From NCBI RefSeq assembly GCF_001653235.2, contig NW_019154044.1:496001-560000 (forward strand): DNA of 64,000 bases, read 5' to 3'. The notes below the pieces were generated by a model, which saw only the letters and a list, made by a program, of their open reading frames with translations, did not search any database and was not told where the DNA came from. Shown here piece by piece: positions 1-11,725 of this stretch. The stretch comes from Pochonia chlamydosporia 170. Its lineage: Eukaryota; Ascomycota; Sordariomycetes; Hypocreales; Clavicipitaceae. The translations under genes and the position numbers were made by a program. Position 1 is the stretch's first letter. Every line of letters begins with the position of its first letter.

Positions 1-359
1 CAACCTAAAAGCTAAGAAGACACACTGCAGCTGCTAAGCTCCGTAGTCTATTAATGGGTTAAAGCAAATAATTATAAAGCTTGGGATGTTTTATACTAGC
101 AATACACATCGAATATCATGGCTTTTCTATTTCAACTTCTCTCGCTATTTTATTTACGCTAATAACTTCTTTAGCTTTCAACAGAGTATTTGTCCCAGCG
201 CATCATCATTAATATGCAGGGCTAATTCAGCGACTAGGCCAGCTGCTTGGGGCTCAAGTTAATATCACCAGTGTGCAAATGCCTAGGAGCTCATCCTATG
301 TTTCTAATTCGTGTTTCCCAATGCGATCTTTCTGGTAAACTTAACCAAGTAGCAATTCA
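1..359. other. Spacer at left edge, no gene seen
   Basis: This AT-rich stretch lies downstream of the minus-strand receptor gene and probably contains its 3' untranslated region. No open frame with recognisable protein content, RNA gene or repeat could be supported. Confidence 0.5.
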
Positions 360-3300
360 TCAGTCCGTGTCGGTTAGATCAATGACTATACGTGGCGATG
401 CTGACGGACTGGGAGGCCTTGCACATGTAGGTCGATGCCGACTCGTAAAGAGTGCCAGCTTTGACAAGCCGAGCACCGCAGTCCTACAACCAGGATCGAG
501 TGACTCAATACTGGCACCCCTTTCCAGAAGCAAGGCGACGATTGCCTCACTGTTATCGGCCACAGCTAGGCGTAGCGGCGTATTCCCCTCGGAATCTACT
601 GCTTCCATATTGGCACCGTTTCCCAGAAGCAAGGCGATAATTGCCGCACTTTTATAGGCTACAGCTACGTGTAGCGGCGTCCTTTCGAGGAAATCTACTG
701 CTTTCGTATTGGCACCGTTTTCCAGAAGCAACTTAACTATTGCTTTATTTCCCCGTTCAGTTGCCTCTAGCAATGGTGTCCATTTTCTTGAAGCACTTAA
801 ATATACTGTTTCCGTATTAGCACCCCTTTCGAGAAGCAAGGCGACGATTTCCTCTCTGTTATCGGCTACAGCTAGGCATAGCGGCGTATTCCCCTTAAAA
901 TCTACTGCTTCTATATTAGCACCGTTGTCCAGAAGCAACTTGACTATTGCTTCATGTCCCCAGTAAGTTGCCTCCAGCAATGGTGTCCACTTCCTTAAAT
1001 CACTCAAACATACTGCTTCTATATTGGCACCCCCTTCCAGAAGCAAGGCGACGATTGCCGCACCCGCACTTTTACAGGCTACAGCTTCGTGTAGCGGCGT
1101 CCTCCCGAAGGAATCTTCTGCTTCCGTATTGGCACCGTTTTCCAGAAGCACCTTGACTATGGCTTCTTGTCTGCAATAAATAGCATTTTGTAGATTGCGC
1201 TGAGTCTTGGCATTTAAGTAGTCCGCCTTAGCGCCATTGTCTAAAAGTAGCTGGACCATTGCACGGTTTCTTCTTGATAAAGCAAGCTGGAGCACCGTCT
1301 CACCCGGCGCCTCAATATCGGCGCCCTTTTCCAAAAGAAACTTGACTAGTGCCTTTTGGTCGTAACGTGTAGCATGTTGCAGTAACGTGTCCTTGTAAAT
1401 CCTTGTCTCAATATCGACGCCATTCTCAAGCATGATCTTAAGTAGTTGCCTATTACTATTTTCCAGAGCCCAAATCAATGGGCCTTTGGGCGTCTTCGTT
1501 ACCTGCATGTCGCTGTAGTTGTATGCAATAAGAAATGCGTGCCATATAATCTCATTGTTTAGTTCGTAGGGTAATTCGCAAATATCATATGGTGCTTTTC
1601 GTCGCGATATCACGGCATCAAGTTCATCCGACTCTGAAATGCCAACTGTCATCCTATCGTATTGTTCACAAATGTCAGGTGCGGCAGATGAATAGCCTTG
1701 ACTTTCAGCTAAAGCCTGCAAAAGACCGCGTGTTGCCTTGTGGCTCTTCGTGCACAATGATGCGAATATTGGCGTGTAGTATCGCTCATTCTCGATTTCA
1801 AAGCAGGAGAGGCTGTTCGACTGATGTTTGATGAGTGACCCGCAGTTTTGCTCTGCCAAAATGTAGAGTAAGCTTGCATTTTGATACCTATGCACGGTTT
1901 GTCGGTATATGTTGACAAGTCGCATCCACCTTGTACGGGGAAAATTCTGTAAAAACTTGGTTTGGTCTACTTGTTCCGCTGCAAGATCAGCATGGTACAA
2001 GATGTTCTGTACAGCGTATTGAAGGAACGGTGATTCTTGAAATCTAGACTCGCGAATCTTTGCAGCTTGCCGGAATGTTCCTATAATCATAGTTTCATCG
2101 TCGACTAGTGACACCGAGGCATTGCCAAGATAGTCAACACAGCAGGTTTTGAGTCGTTCATGACTCCTCGCCAGAAAGCCTTGATCAGCATAAGAGCATA
2201 TCTCGCTTAGCCCATTATCCTTGATAAGAAAGTCTTTGACAGATTCGTGTATGAATTGGACAGTCGGAGTATCGGACGTCGTAAGCTCCAGCAGACCCTT
2301 GGAGGCATCAAGAATGAACTTTTTGATAGTAGTCAATGGAATTGCTCCTGATTTCAGGGTTGAAATGACGTCCGGTACAGTGCCAGCAAGTATGGCAAAG
2401 TATAACTCTCTGGGACTAAGCGGCTGCCTTGCGAACAGTACCCACTGAATACAAAGAAGAAGCTCATCTTTATTATGCTCATCCCGCTTTAGCATATCTC
2501 GAAATAACTCGTGTAACGTCCCAGGAATTTCTCGTAACTTTTGCTTAAGATTATGGCAACGACCCCTATCAGACGCCGTGTTCAATATGTCGATAACGAG
2601 AAACACCCACATAAACACCCCAGATGCCTTTTCTCTAAGTTCAAAACGGATTTCGTCTGAAGTTGGACTATCATCAATCTTCAACTCGGTCTCGATATAG
2701 GCTGTTATGTCTTTAGTATGCCCCATTTGCTTTTCGAGCTCAAGTGTGAGTCCCTTTGCTATCGAGATGTTTGGGTAATAACGGCTGGCAAAACAGACCC
2801 TGAAATTGATCCGACATGATACAGCAGACAAGCTCAAGCGCTCAAGGAATTTTATCATGTCTCGCACTTGAGCCTCCTCACATTCGTCTAAGGCGTCGAT
2901 AAAGCAGATAACACAGGACCGGTCAAGACCTAATATCGCTTGCTTGAACATCGATTGAAGTAGTGCAATGCTCCATTGATAATTGTTCGACGTCGCCGTC
3001 TCAGGAAGACTAATAACAGCTTGAAGCTTTGGTATCTTCTTGAGAAGTTGTAACAGCAGAGATCGATACATTCCAACCATAGTTTTCTCCAGAGTATGAC
3101 CACGCGCGTTGAAGAAGAAGGCCACAACCGATGTGTTTTTCATCTTCTTTAGAGCTTTAGTGTAAGCATAATTCATCAAGGTAGATTTTCCAGCCCCTGG
3201 CTTTCCTTTGATCCATAAAAATCCCTGGTGCTCTTCGAGTTTGTCAGGATTTAACCAGTCAAGGTATTGGTCCTCGTCTAACAGCCACTCACAAGTTTTT

Positions 3301-4520
3301 GCATGAGCATCCTTGATCAATTGTTGACGATTGTTGATCGTATCAAAACGCAGTGAGTTTAGAAACAGGCGTAACTTCTCCTCGTCAATAGGAGATTCTC
3401 GATCGGTGACGTCGATCCTCTCTGGTGAATTACGTCTCGTTTCCCGTAGGCTCTCAACATCACGAAGAGAAATCCTCAGGAGAAGATCTTTTGCATATGC
3501 AGCCGCCGTCATAGCTGCGTAACCCTGCCAATCTTTGCTTTTATGTGTGTCTGAGTAATCACATATGCCGCGTATGACTAAACAGGGAAAGTTATTCATT
3601 AGTCCTGCTGCTTCCATTTCAAAACAGAGCACGTCTTTTTCTCTGACGAGCCTATCCCTGAGCTTGGCATCCTTCATCAATGTGTCTGCGGAAGCAATCA
3701 GGCCATAATGGACCACCGGGTTGTCTTCGTCTTCCTTTCGTTCCAAACGACTGACCAAAGTTCGTGGATCTGCACCACATGTATCTGTACAGCTGGCACC
3801 ATTATCAGCAGGGTGTAGGAAATCGCTTTTGTATAGCCTGTCGCTGGTAGGATCTGGACGCTTGTATTCTGACTTGAGTCTTGGAATTCGCTTGAATACG
3901 TCTTCAATAGTATCCCTAAACTTATGGCCGCGGATTTTGTATTGTGCCTTCAAGCCATTTACTGCACTTCTTAAGATTCTTGGAGGCTGGTTCAAGAAAC
4001 CCGTTGTGCGGAAAGCCTGGTTCTGTATAGTTTTTCCAAAGTCGTATTGAAATACACCACCCCTTCCGTTACTGGGCAGGCTCACAACAACATCGCCTAG
4101 GCGAATATCATTCCTCGGGCTCGGCGCACCGCCACCAATGCCGACCATCAGACCAAATGTAATGTTGGGAAAGGTGTTGCGAAGGTCTTTAGCTGTGGCT
4201 GTCGCGGAAGAATTTCCGTATTCTCCGCCCGGCATAACCGCAAGAACAACGTTATGTCGGCCGAACTTGCCCAACACATAATCGCCTTCATCGTGACGAG
4301 AGACGATGGGCTGTTCGTGGGTTTCGTCCAGCAGCGCCTGGGCTGCAACATATTCTGTGACCAATGCACAAATCCAGCCTACGGTATAATCCTCGTTTGC
4401 GTATCGTCTTGGGCTTCTGACCGGTAGAGTCAACCCTTCATTAAGAGGAGTTCTCGGCCGCTTCCATCGGCCATGACCCTCTTCTGGTGCATTCTCAATC
4501 GGTATGGGTCGCTTAGACAT
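360..4520 (-). CDS. PNP-NACHT-ankyrin NLR-like receptor
   Basis: A single uninterrupted 1386-aa frame starts at an ATG (4518-4520). Residues ~45-350 resemble the purine nucleoside phosphorylase/PNP_UDP fold used as an N-terminal effector domain in fungal NLRs, with the glycine-rich VGIGGG loop and an EMEAAGL segment. A NACHT ATPase follows: Walker A GKPGAGKST near residue 437 and a Walker B-like CFIDALDECEE. After a helical linker, residues ~1000-1370 are ankyrin repeats (LLLENGAN-type cores), several nearly identical to one another. STAND receptors of this architecture are linked to heterokaryon incompatibility and non-self recognition; ligand and effector output here are unknown. The protein ends in an acidic tail (IDLTDTD). 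It is cytoplasmic by lack of signal peptide or membrane segment. The domain call is strong; the biological role is inferred from the family. Confidence 0.9.
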   Translation of the reverse strand: MSKRPIPIENAPEEGHGRWKRPRTPLNEGLTLPVRSPRRYANEDYTVGWICALVTEYVAAQALLDETHEQPIVSRHDEGDYVLGKFGRHNVVLAVMPGGEYGNSSATATAKDLRNTFPNITFGLMVGIGGGAPSPRNDIRLGDVVVSLPSNGRGGVFQYDFGKTIQNQAFRTTGFLNQPPRILRSAVNGLKAQYKIRGHKFRDTIEDVFKRIPRLKSEYKRPDPTSDRLYKSDFLHPADNGASCTDTCGADPRTLVSRLERKEDEDNPVVHYGLIASADTLMKDAKLRDRLVREKDVLCFEMEAAGLMNNFPCLVIRGICDYSDTHKSKDWQGYAAMTAAAYAKDLLLRISLRDVESLRETRRNSPERIDVTDRESPIDEEKLRLFLNSLRFDTINNRQQLIKDAHAKTCEWLLDEDQYLDWLNPDKLEEHQGFLWIKGKPGAGKSTLMNYAYTKALKKMKNTSVVAFFFNARGHTLEKTMVGMYRSLLLQLLKKIPKLQAVISLPETATSNNYQWSIALLQSMFKQAILGLDRSCVICFIDALDECEEAQVRDMIKFLERLSLSAVSCRINFRVCFASRYYPNISIAKGLTLELEKQMGHTKDITAYIETELKIDDSPTSDEIRFELREKASGVFMWVFLVIDILNTASDRGRCHNLKQKLREIPGTLHELFRDMLKRDEHNKDELLLCIQWVLFARQPLSPRELYFAILAGTVPDVISTLKSGAIPLTTIKKFILDASKGLLELTTSDTPTVQFIHESVKDFLIKDNGLSEICSYADQGFLARSHERLKTCCVDYLGNASVSLVDDETMIIGTFRQAAKIRESRFQESPFLQYAVQNILYHADLAAEQVDQTKFLQNFPRTRWMRLVNIYRQTVHRYQNASLLYILAEQNCGSLIKHQSNSLSCFEIENERYYTPIFASLCTKSHKATRGLLQALAESQGYSSAAPDICEQYDRMTVGISESDELDAVISRRKAPYDICELPYELNNEIIWHAFLIAYNYSDMQVTKTPKGPLIWALENSNRQLLKIMLENGVDIETRIYKDTLLQHATRYDQKALVKFLLEKGADIEAPGETVLQLALSRRNRAMVQLLLDNGAKADYLNAKTQRNLQNAIYCRQEAIVKVLLENGANTEAEDSFGRTPLHEAVACKSAGAAIVALLLEGGANIEAVCLSDLRKWTPLLEATYWGHEAIVKLLLDNGANIEAVDFKGNTPLCLAVADNREEIVALLLERGANTETVYLSASRKWTPLLEATERGNKAIVKLLLENGANTKAVDFLERTPLHVAVAYKSAAIIALLLGNGANMEAVDSEGNTPLRLAVADNSEAIVALLLERGASIESLDPGCRTAVLGLSKLALFTSRHRPTCARPPSPSASPRIVIDLTDTD
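490..1200 (-). repeat. High-identity ankyrin-coding repeats
   Basis: The DNA encoding the C-terminal ankyrin repeats shows recurring near-identical blocks, for example segments reading GGCACC-(g/c)-TTTCCAGAAGCAAGGCGA near 520, 620, 820 and 1030 on the plus strand, each about 100 nt apart with a higher-order two-repeat periodicity of about 200 nt. The order of variants suggests recent duplication or exchange between repeats. Confidence 0.75.
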
Positions 4521-5289
4521 CGAGTTCGTATTTGAAGAAGAGGCAGTTTAAATGAACGACATGAGTTTTATTATCGATCTGTGAGCTAGTCGAGCCTTTT
4601 GAAGATCAAGATGGACTTGTAGCGCAAGAGTTGCGAACTCCAGACCAGCCACCAAGTTGGCAAACTTGAAGAGAATGTGTTGCCAGGGAGAGGAGCTGAC
4701 CGGGTTACATCAATGTGCATGTTGGTTCGTCCTGTTACTTGATGCCGGCCGCTGATATTAGGCATCAACTTCTCACCCCCTGCACCTACATCCTGTTTCG
4801 TGAGCCGCTCTACGGAGTCACCGCGACTTGGACGTACGGCGTAGCAACTGGCTCAACAATTTAGAGTGCTGCAGTGAAGAAATAACTAATACGGTGCTTG
4901 GTATGGACAAGAAGAGACTTGACGCTCAAAATATTTTTGTTTACTGTTTCTCCTCAAAATCGGATAGTCTCCGCCCTTGATCGGAAGTGGCATCTGGTGT
5001 AACAACTTGTTGTAACAACCACTGTTGAGAGGCATTCCTAACACTTGATTGAACTTGCGCACGATCTGGTGGGCAAAGATGGGTGCAGTTTGTGGGAGAC
5101 CTGCGATACCCTGTCGGATATCCGACGGACGTGCCGAAGACTCTCGAGCCTGCATTTCAGCTGGTCTTACTACTGGGGATTATGCGGGCCGCGCCTTTTA
5201 CAACGTGCAGGTTCACTGCTATCTCATGATCATTCTTGCCGCATTTAGCAGTTTCTAACTGGTATTACTGTGTGCAAAAGCTAAGCCTG
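4521..5289. other. Spacer: promoter side of the NLR gene and 3' flank of the ATPase pseudogene
   Basis: The interval holds the presumed promoter of the minus-strand receptor (from 4521 rightward) and the 3' flank of the GHKL-ATPase pseudogene. Short frames here do not resemble proteins. No clear TATA element was found. Confidence 0.5.
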
Positions 5290-8200
5290 TTAATTGATGA
5301 CCCCGGACCACGTATCTGGCGTGAAGGAGAGTAGTCCCTGTTCGGCCAGACGACCAGGGTCGACAAGCACATTTAGCCCGATTGAACTCTGTGTAAGATT
5401 ATACACTCTAAAAATCACGTATAACCTCTTTGCATTCCAGAATAATGGGTTTGCCGTAGAATACTCGTGCATCTGTAAAGTCTGTTAGAGACCTAGAGTT
5501 ACAGCAGTGCTGCTAGGACGAACTTACTCTGTTGTATTGCGAGTTGCTCATGTAGAATGGTGCTTTGCACCTGTTCGTTGTGGACTTGACTTCCACATAG
5601 TACTCTACTATTGTGTTCATCCACTGCTGGCCTCCAAGATAGCCCCTATCTATTAGCAAATTGGTAAAAACGCCCTGAACATCACGATAAACAATATCGC
5701 TTGTTTCTCGGCCGCCGTTCCAGCTTCCGATATCAGAGTAATCGGTGTGCTCATGGACGTAGTGGCGAATATTGCTCGCCCAGTTGTCTTTGTCAAAGTT
5801 AGGCAGCAGCTGCAAAAGAAGTTCAAAGACCTTTTGCAAAAATGGTTATCATACGGCTCGACTAAAAAGGATACATGGGGTTATTTACGAAGAGTTCGCC
5901 GGCAGCACCAACACGCTTGTCTCTCTCCAGCTTATGGTATAGGCTAAGGTTGAAGCGATCTATTGGGTCGTTGGATTCTTGAACACTGTCCGACTCTAAG
6001 AGACTATTATTAGCACTTCTGGTATGCGTCGGAAATGTAGTTCGCCGAGCCGCCTCAGTAACATGCGACAATAATTGCACATAGCCGTTACTGGAGGGCT
6101 CAAGTTGTCCGAAAGCGACATGTGACATGACAGACACTCTCTCAGACACCTGTGGTGGGCTATGGCCACGTCTGATCGCAGCCCTCTCAGAGAGTTGCGA
6201 AGACTGAGCAGAGAATGCTTCGCGATTGTGTATCGAGACGGGTTCATTACTACCCCTGAGACTCTGTGACGTGGCTTCTGTTGTTGTCGCCGTGCCGAAT
6301 ATCTCCTGTTCCAAGATTCTAAATGGCAGCGTCACGGTCTCTGGTTCATCATCTGTGACTTCAATTGGCACAATACCAAGTTCATCCAGGACTTTTGGCA
6401 GCGCCCGGCGACTAACACTGAGAGCGCTTTGCACAGCGGCCACCATCTGTGGAGGCGCATGATCCAAAGAGGCCCTGTTAGGTTCGCTCATAATCTACTG
6501 TGCCAGTCGACGTGGCAACTTCGTGTTGAAACAGCTTTCCTGCTCAATCGCATCATCTGTAAGATATATCTTTAGCTCACTCGCATCATCGGGTATGTAT
6601 AGATTTGCCGATTCTTTATCAACGGAGATGGGTGTGCCAGACTGATTTATGATTAGCGTAGATGTAATGCTGCTGGCTTCAAGAGTTTGCGAGGTCTTGA
6701 ATAGGTTGTACAACGCGGGTGCATTCCCCTGTAACCTAGGGCTGTTAAATGTAGCCGCAATTCTAGAGACATTAGCAAGAGGACTTCTTAACTTCACAGA
6801 GTATACAATTATATCGTCAGATACCTTGTCATCGCATGAGCCTTTTGTGAAATCTGCAAGCGTGCGTTGCGGATGGGCCTGGTTGAGCTGAAATCTACGG
6901 TGCAGACTTCCTTGATGGCCTCGGAGATATATCGCTTCTCAAGACCGGCCCATTCAATAAAATATTGGAGACGTCGAACTGACTCCATGTTGAAATCTAG
7001 GAACCAAGCCTTCTGTGCAAAATCGTCACTCAGGTGCTGTCGGTCTCGTATCACAAAATCCTGCTTTGCCGTACGCAATTCCAACTCTCCATTTGGGGAT
7101 ATTACGGGTAGCAATTTCTTCTCAAGGATGGGTTTTGGATCAAAATCGCCCCCTTCTGTTTCCAATAAAACGCTGAATACCATCAGGGTAGTTTTGATCT
7201 CATCGGTAGCAAGTGTTGTAGTATCCCCTGCTAACTTTTTATATACCATTCCCACCGTGCGCGTTTGGACACCAAGCTTGTTGACGAAAAAGTGCTTCAA
7301 ATCGTCGTAGATGGCATTGACAGCAAACATTCCTCTAATATTGGTTGCGCTGGACCACAGACAACGAGAGGTTTCGTACCACGCTGCCACACCTGTAGGA
7401 TCGTAAATGAGAGGCTCCTCCATAAACATGTTGCTGTAAAATGATTAGCGCAGGAAGGATAGAAATTAGTGCGTAACTTGGACAAACCGCATCTGCTTCA
7501 TGGCTTGGGACCCGTGGTTGGAGTTCGAAAGACATTTATATAGCTTGTAGATAAATTCACAATCGCCTTCCCCATTCGCCTTGCAGACTCTGAGTTCATC
7601 AACCAAGTCTTGCCATGTGCAGGCGGGAGCAATGCCTAGCATATTGACAAAAAGATCTGCCATTAAAGCTTTGTCGGCCTCAAAGTCCTTAAATGAGCTA
7701 CAAAATCTCTCAGTCAGAGAATACTTCTTTTGCAGCGCCAAGCCCTCTGGTGCTTCCCAAACACAGAGAATTGTATCATCCCATTCGTTATCTGTAGGGA
7801 CGAAAACAGTCTCCCCCAGAGTACTTTGCCTACAATTGGCCGCGTTAGAGTTGGAACAGATACCTATGAGCAATTTACGGCTCTCCAAAATGCGCCTGTC
7901 AGCGACGATGGAATCGGTACGTACCGGATCATCTTACAACTTGCTTCAAAATCATTGGATTGTCGACATTCAGCCTGCAGATACAAGTATAAGTCGTAAA
8001 TTCTCTGTGGATACGGTTCAACATCGCGCTCTTCAGCTGCATTCATGATTTCCCTGAAAAGGTCGAGGAGAAACCCCATGAGGTCGTTCTCATTGTATCC
8101 GAGTCCAAAACTGTTGCCCAGTGCCTCCCACTCACCAGGGCTTGTGCCATGGCTAAGCGGACGGTTGATTTTGAGAAAGGGAAAGAAATCTCCTTCTATA

Positions 8201-10822
8201 AGAAACCGGTCGCAGAGGTCCATTATTTTTTTCAGGGGCAAGTAGGTTTGTTTAAGCCGCACCGTCTTTTCGCTGCTTCCTCTAGAGCAGACCACGCGCA
8301 CATCCAGGATCTCACGGACAATGTTGCTGTGATTATTTACATTTAGTACGGCATCGTTCCAAGTTGATTGCAAAAAGACAAGGAATTGATCTGGTCGATA
8401 CCGCGCTAGGTATTTGCAGCCGCTTGAAAGTTCAGTTTGATCCCTGCTCAACAATGGAACCATGCGCCGAATGTTGAATCGGGCATGCAGCCATTCCTTC
8501 CAATCGAGAGATTGTTTTTCTGGTTTCTCAGGCGGGGTTTCAAAGTAGGAACTATGCAAGTAGGTAAGTCTCATGCCTGGTGCACCACTTCCTGGGTTAT
8601 TTCCAGAGGCGGTGGATGCGAAAAGACTAGCTACTCCGTAAGGATCTGTATTCCAGATATACATTCTTGATGACCTCGGGTTGATTAAAGCTCCTCTCGA
8701 GCTATAGACGCAAATACCTTGGTAAATTTCGTGATCTTGCAATAAATGCTCTGTCAAATACAGAAACCGTAGGTGGTCGGCGGCCAAGCTCAAAGTTGCT
8801 GCGATTGAAGATTTACTCCCGAACATGTTGTAGATACGCGCAATTGTTGTTCGTACGTCAGATACAGACGCCTGTTTCACACCAACTAGCTCTAGAAGAT
8901 GCTTCATATCTGGTAATGACTCCGCCGAGCGGTCCAAGACATGCCATCCGAGTCCATTGGGGATAGTAATATCGGTTGCGTCCATGGCAGAGAAATAGAC
9001 ACATTTATCGTACGCCGCGCACCATTCTCCGCCCTGAAGTTGGACCATCTCCAGTTTCCGAACTTGCTTTTGCAGTTCTAACCAGCCTTTCGTAAACGGC
9101 ACTGTCAACAGTCTCGCAATGCCTGACTGTACTTCGTCGTTGGGAGTTTTTATTCTCGAAGTCGACCTCTCCAAATCCGCCTCGGCTCGGGCGATGATTT
9201 CATTCATACCGGTTCCACTCAACCCAAAGGTTCGTAATATATCAAGATCACAGTGCTTGTACTGAAGAGAAATGTAAATATTTGGTGTTTTGTCAGGTAA
9301 AAGTGGCTTTCCATGCTTGTCCAGTTCGACAAGCGTGTGCTGCCTGCTAGCGTGCAAGTATTTCAGAGGAGCGCCATCGTCGGCTGGTTCTAGAATTTTG
9401 GTCTCTTTGAGTAAATGACGGATATGTGTGAGTAGCGTAGACCAGGTTTCATCCCATGGGTAATCGTTCTCTGCTGGAAGATAGCGCATCCACGTGAAAC
9501 GGAGAAACGGAACCTTTCGCATGGCATGGACAGCGTGAATGAAGGCTTCCGCAATACCAAACATAAGAGTTTTGTTTCGAGACGCCGTCATGACTATTCC
9601 TTCACGGTTGGCTTGAGTTTCGAAATCGGCTTGGATAATGAACTAGGCAATTTGAAATTAGAAATCGTTTTGGGACGAGCCACTAGCAGATACCTACCTT
9701 GAAACCCATTCGAGATGCAGGCAAGTAGGCAAAAACCCACTGTGCTAGTAGCAGTGGCTCATCTGTATCAGTAAGAGGGAACGCCAGAGTGATAGGCGAC
9801 CTGGAGTAGGACTCAGATGCCAAGTCTTCTCTTGTGTAATCTCGATTTTTGTTTTTGGCCAGACCCGAGGCAAGGTATGTGCTAGCAAAGTAGTGCTTTT
9901 CCTCATTTCGGACCTTGTCTTTTTCGGTTATTGTTTTAGTGACTGTCGTCTTGTGGCCTCCGTGGCTGAGAGAAAGACTATCGTCTTTTCAATTGCTTCT
10001 GATCCTTCTTTATTGTGATGAAAGATAATTGTGATACGCTTCAATTTCGACATGAAGAGAAGGATCGCCTCATGAACTTTTTCGAATTGCTCACGTATCA
10101 TTTGGTACTGTGCCGCAAGCTCTTCTTCAGTTCCTTCGTCATGAAGAGACAAAGTGATTCTTGTGAAATGATCTCCAAGATATTCTTCTGTTTCTTGCCA
10201 CTGCGGCGCAATCATGCCCATTCCGTTGTCCGTGGGGCGGTGTTGGAAGTAGAAGGAATAGTTCCCGGACTGTATGTATGCTTTGTGGGCTACCATGAAG
10301 ACGGACTTAAATCCAATGCCCTTTTCGCCGATGTAGGTCTGCGAGGTTTTCTTGGAGCTCTTGCCAATGTTGCAGATTGCTGCGAGATTCACCTTGTCGA
10401 AGCCGTCCTCATTGCACTCCTAAACAACACGATCATGGTAGAGATGAAAGGTGACTTGTGGCGTCTCATTAAGCGAAAGAGCTTTAGAGTAGTGATTGTC
10501 TTCCGAATTTTGCAGAAGCTCGAAAACGAATCTAGCCTGGCTGGTGTAGAGACTTTTGGCAAGGCTAGAGGCAAAGCGTTAGGATAGCAAGGGCGCAGGC
10601 GATAGGCGAGACTAACGAGACAACAGAGGCTCCAATGAGCCTATCCTTGCTGTGAAGAAGCTTGAACAACCCCTCCCGCTGTTGGTCGTCTAGAGTATCC
10701 AAGTATTCTTGGGAAGGATACCCGAGGTCATCGCGAATGCTGTCGACCTGTTGTCGGGCACCGCTCACGGTGGCATTCCCGCTGGCCATGCCGAGATGCA
10801 ACGAGGTATCATGTGAAGCCAT
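5290..10822 (-). pseudogene. NO VEIN-like GHKL ATPase gene, broken
   Basis: Eight exons can be laid out from the ATG at 10822: 10617-10822, 9698-10564, 7925-9642, 7488-7829, 6825-7433, 5889-6762, 5528-5830 and 5290-5472. All introns are GT-AG, 52-95 nt, and phases agree. The conceptual product is about 1700 aa. The N-terminus holds a Hsp90/GHKL ATP-binding domain: FELLQNSEDNHY, CNEDGF and GEKGIGFKSVF. The C-terminus matches the NO VEIN C-terminal domain (DUF3883): VEYYVEVKST, PFYMSNSQY, then FRVYNL. Three lesions break it: an in-frame TAG at 10420-10422 just before the CNEDGF motif, a one-base deletion in a short A-run (plus 9986-9989) shifting frame inside exon 2, and an in-frame TAG at 6495-6497 where the family usually has Trp. 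The frame is otherwise remarkably preserved, so decay is recent or the lesions are sequencing errors. Function of fungal members is unknown. Confidence 0.85.
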
Positions 10823-11564
10823 GTCTGTAATGGCTATTGACCTTTATCATCTGTATCGTTGTGTTTCTCGCTGGAGGGGGGGTCATCGCCCTCTTGGTGC
10901 ACATGAGGGGGGGGGTGGATGTTTATATCCATGGGACCCCTGGGCGCAAGCAGGAGACGAATGGCGGCCAACAGGATGACAGGGAACATGGCTTCAACCA
11001 ACAGTAGGTCCAGTTCGAAGTCGAGAACTCTAAGCGCCTACAACGTAAGCGGGCGGTTCCTGTGATGATGAGGTTGGTCAAAAAACAACAGACTTATGGA
11101 GCGAGAACAGACCATTTTCCTGGAATATTTGCCTAGCCTCGGAAAGCTCCAATTCTCGTTATCGCTGGCCCTTCGTAAGTTATTAGGCGCACATTCGTGA
11201 TATTATGGGTTTAGCCTAGAATTTAATTCTCTTAAATTATTATCCAAGAGTGAACAATTTGTATTGCCAACATAAAGTATATAATAATGTAGGTGCATGG
11301 CGAGCGGACGAATATAGCATGCAGATTGCCTTAAACCATCTTCTCGCAAATATTATACAAAAATAACATTGTAATAACAAAAGAAAGTTAACTCATCTCT
11401 ACTATTTCTTCTTTATTAGATATTTCTAACTTACCTTAATAAGTTTATTCATAAAATTAACGCGGCAATAGCGTAGCAACCTAGCTAGTATAGCAGACTA
11501 GCTACCTAGGTACTTAAAAATTATATACTAAAGGGAAAGTAAGGAAGCAGGTAGGCAATCATGT

Positions 11565-11725
11565 AGCCACGGTGGTCGTGTGTGAAAGACCTAGAGGTCA
11601 AGTAGTCTATGTACAGACTAGGACCAAAATGCGATTCGGCTTGATGAGCACCTACCTCGCGCTCATATCCTCGTCCTCGCCGAGAAGTCTCAGGCGGCGA
11701 GCGGAAAAGTGTGTCGCCTAAGACC
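11565..11725 (+). repeat. Dispersed repeat family A, copy 1
   Basis: This segment aligns by eye with 45150-45305 in the same orientation. Shared blocks include GTGTGAAAGAC/GTATGTGAAAGAC, TGCGATTCGGCTTGA and the GAGCAC(C/G)TACCT block, with scattered substitutions. The element type is unknown; no coding capacity is visible. Confidence 0.6.

Noticed and set aside
7860..7930. Apparent frameshift in the ATPase pseudogene near 7864-7888
   Set aside because: A canonical 95-nt intron (7830-7924, donor GTACGT, branch CTAAC, acceptor TTGTAG) restores phase and family-like sequence, so no lesion is needed here.
10015..10587. 190-aa plus-strand frame over the ATPase motif region
   Set aside because: The opposite strand encodes the GHKL motifs, so this frame is a shadow.
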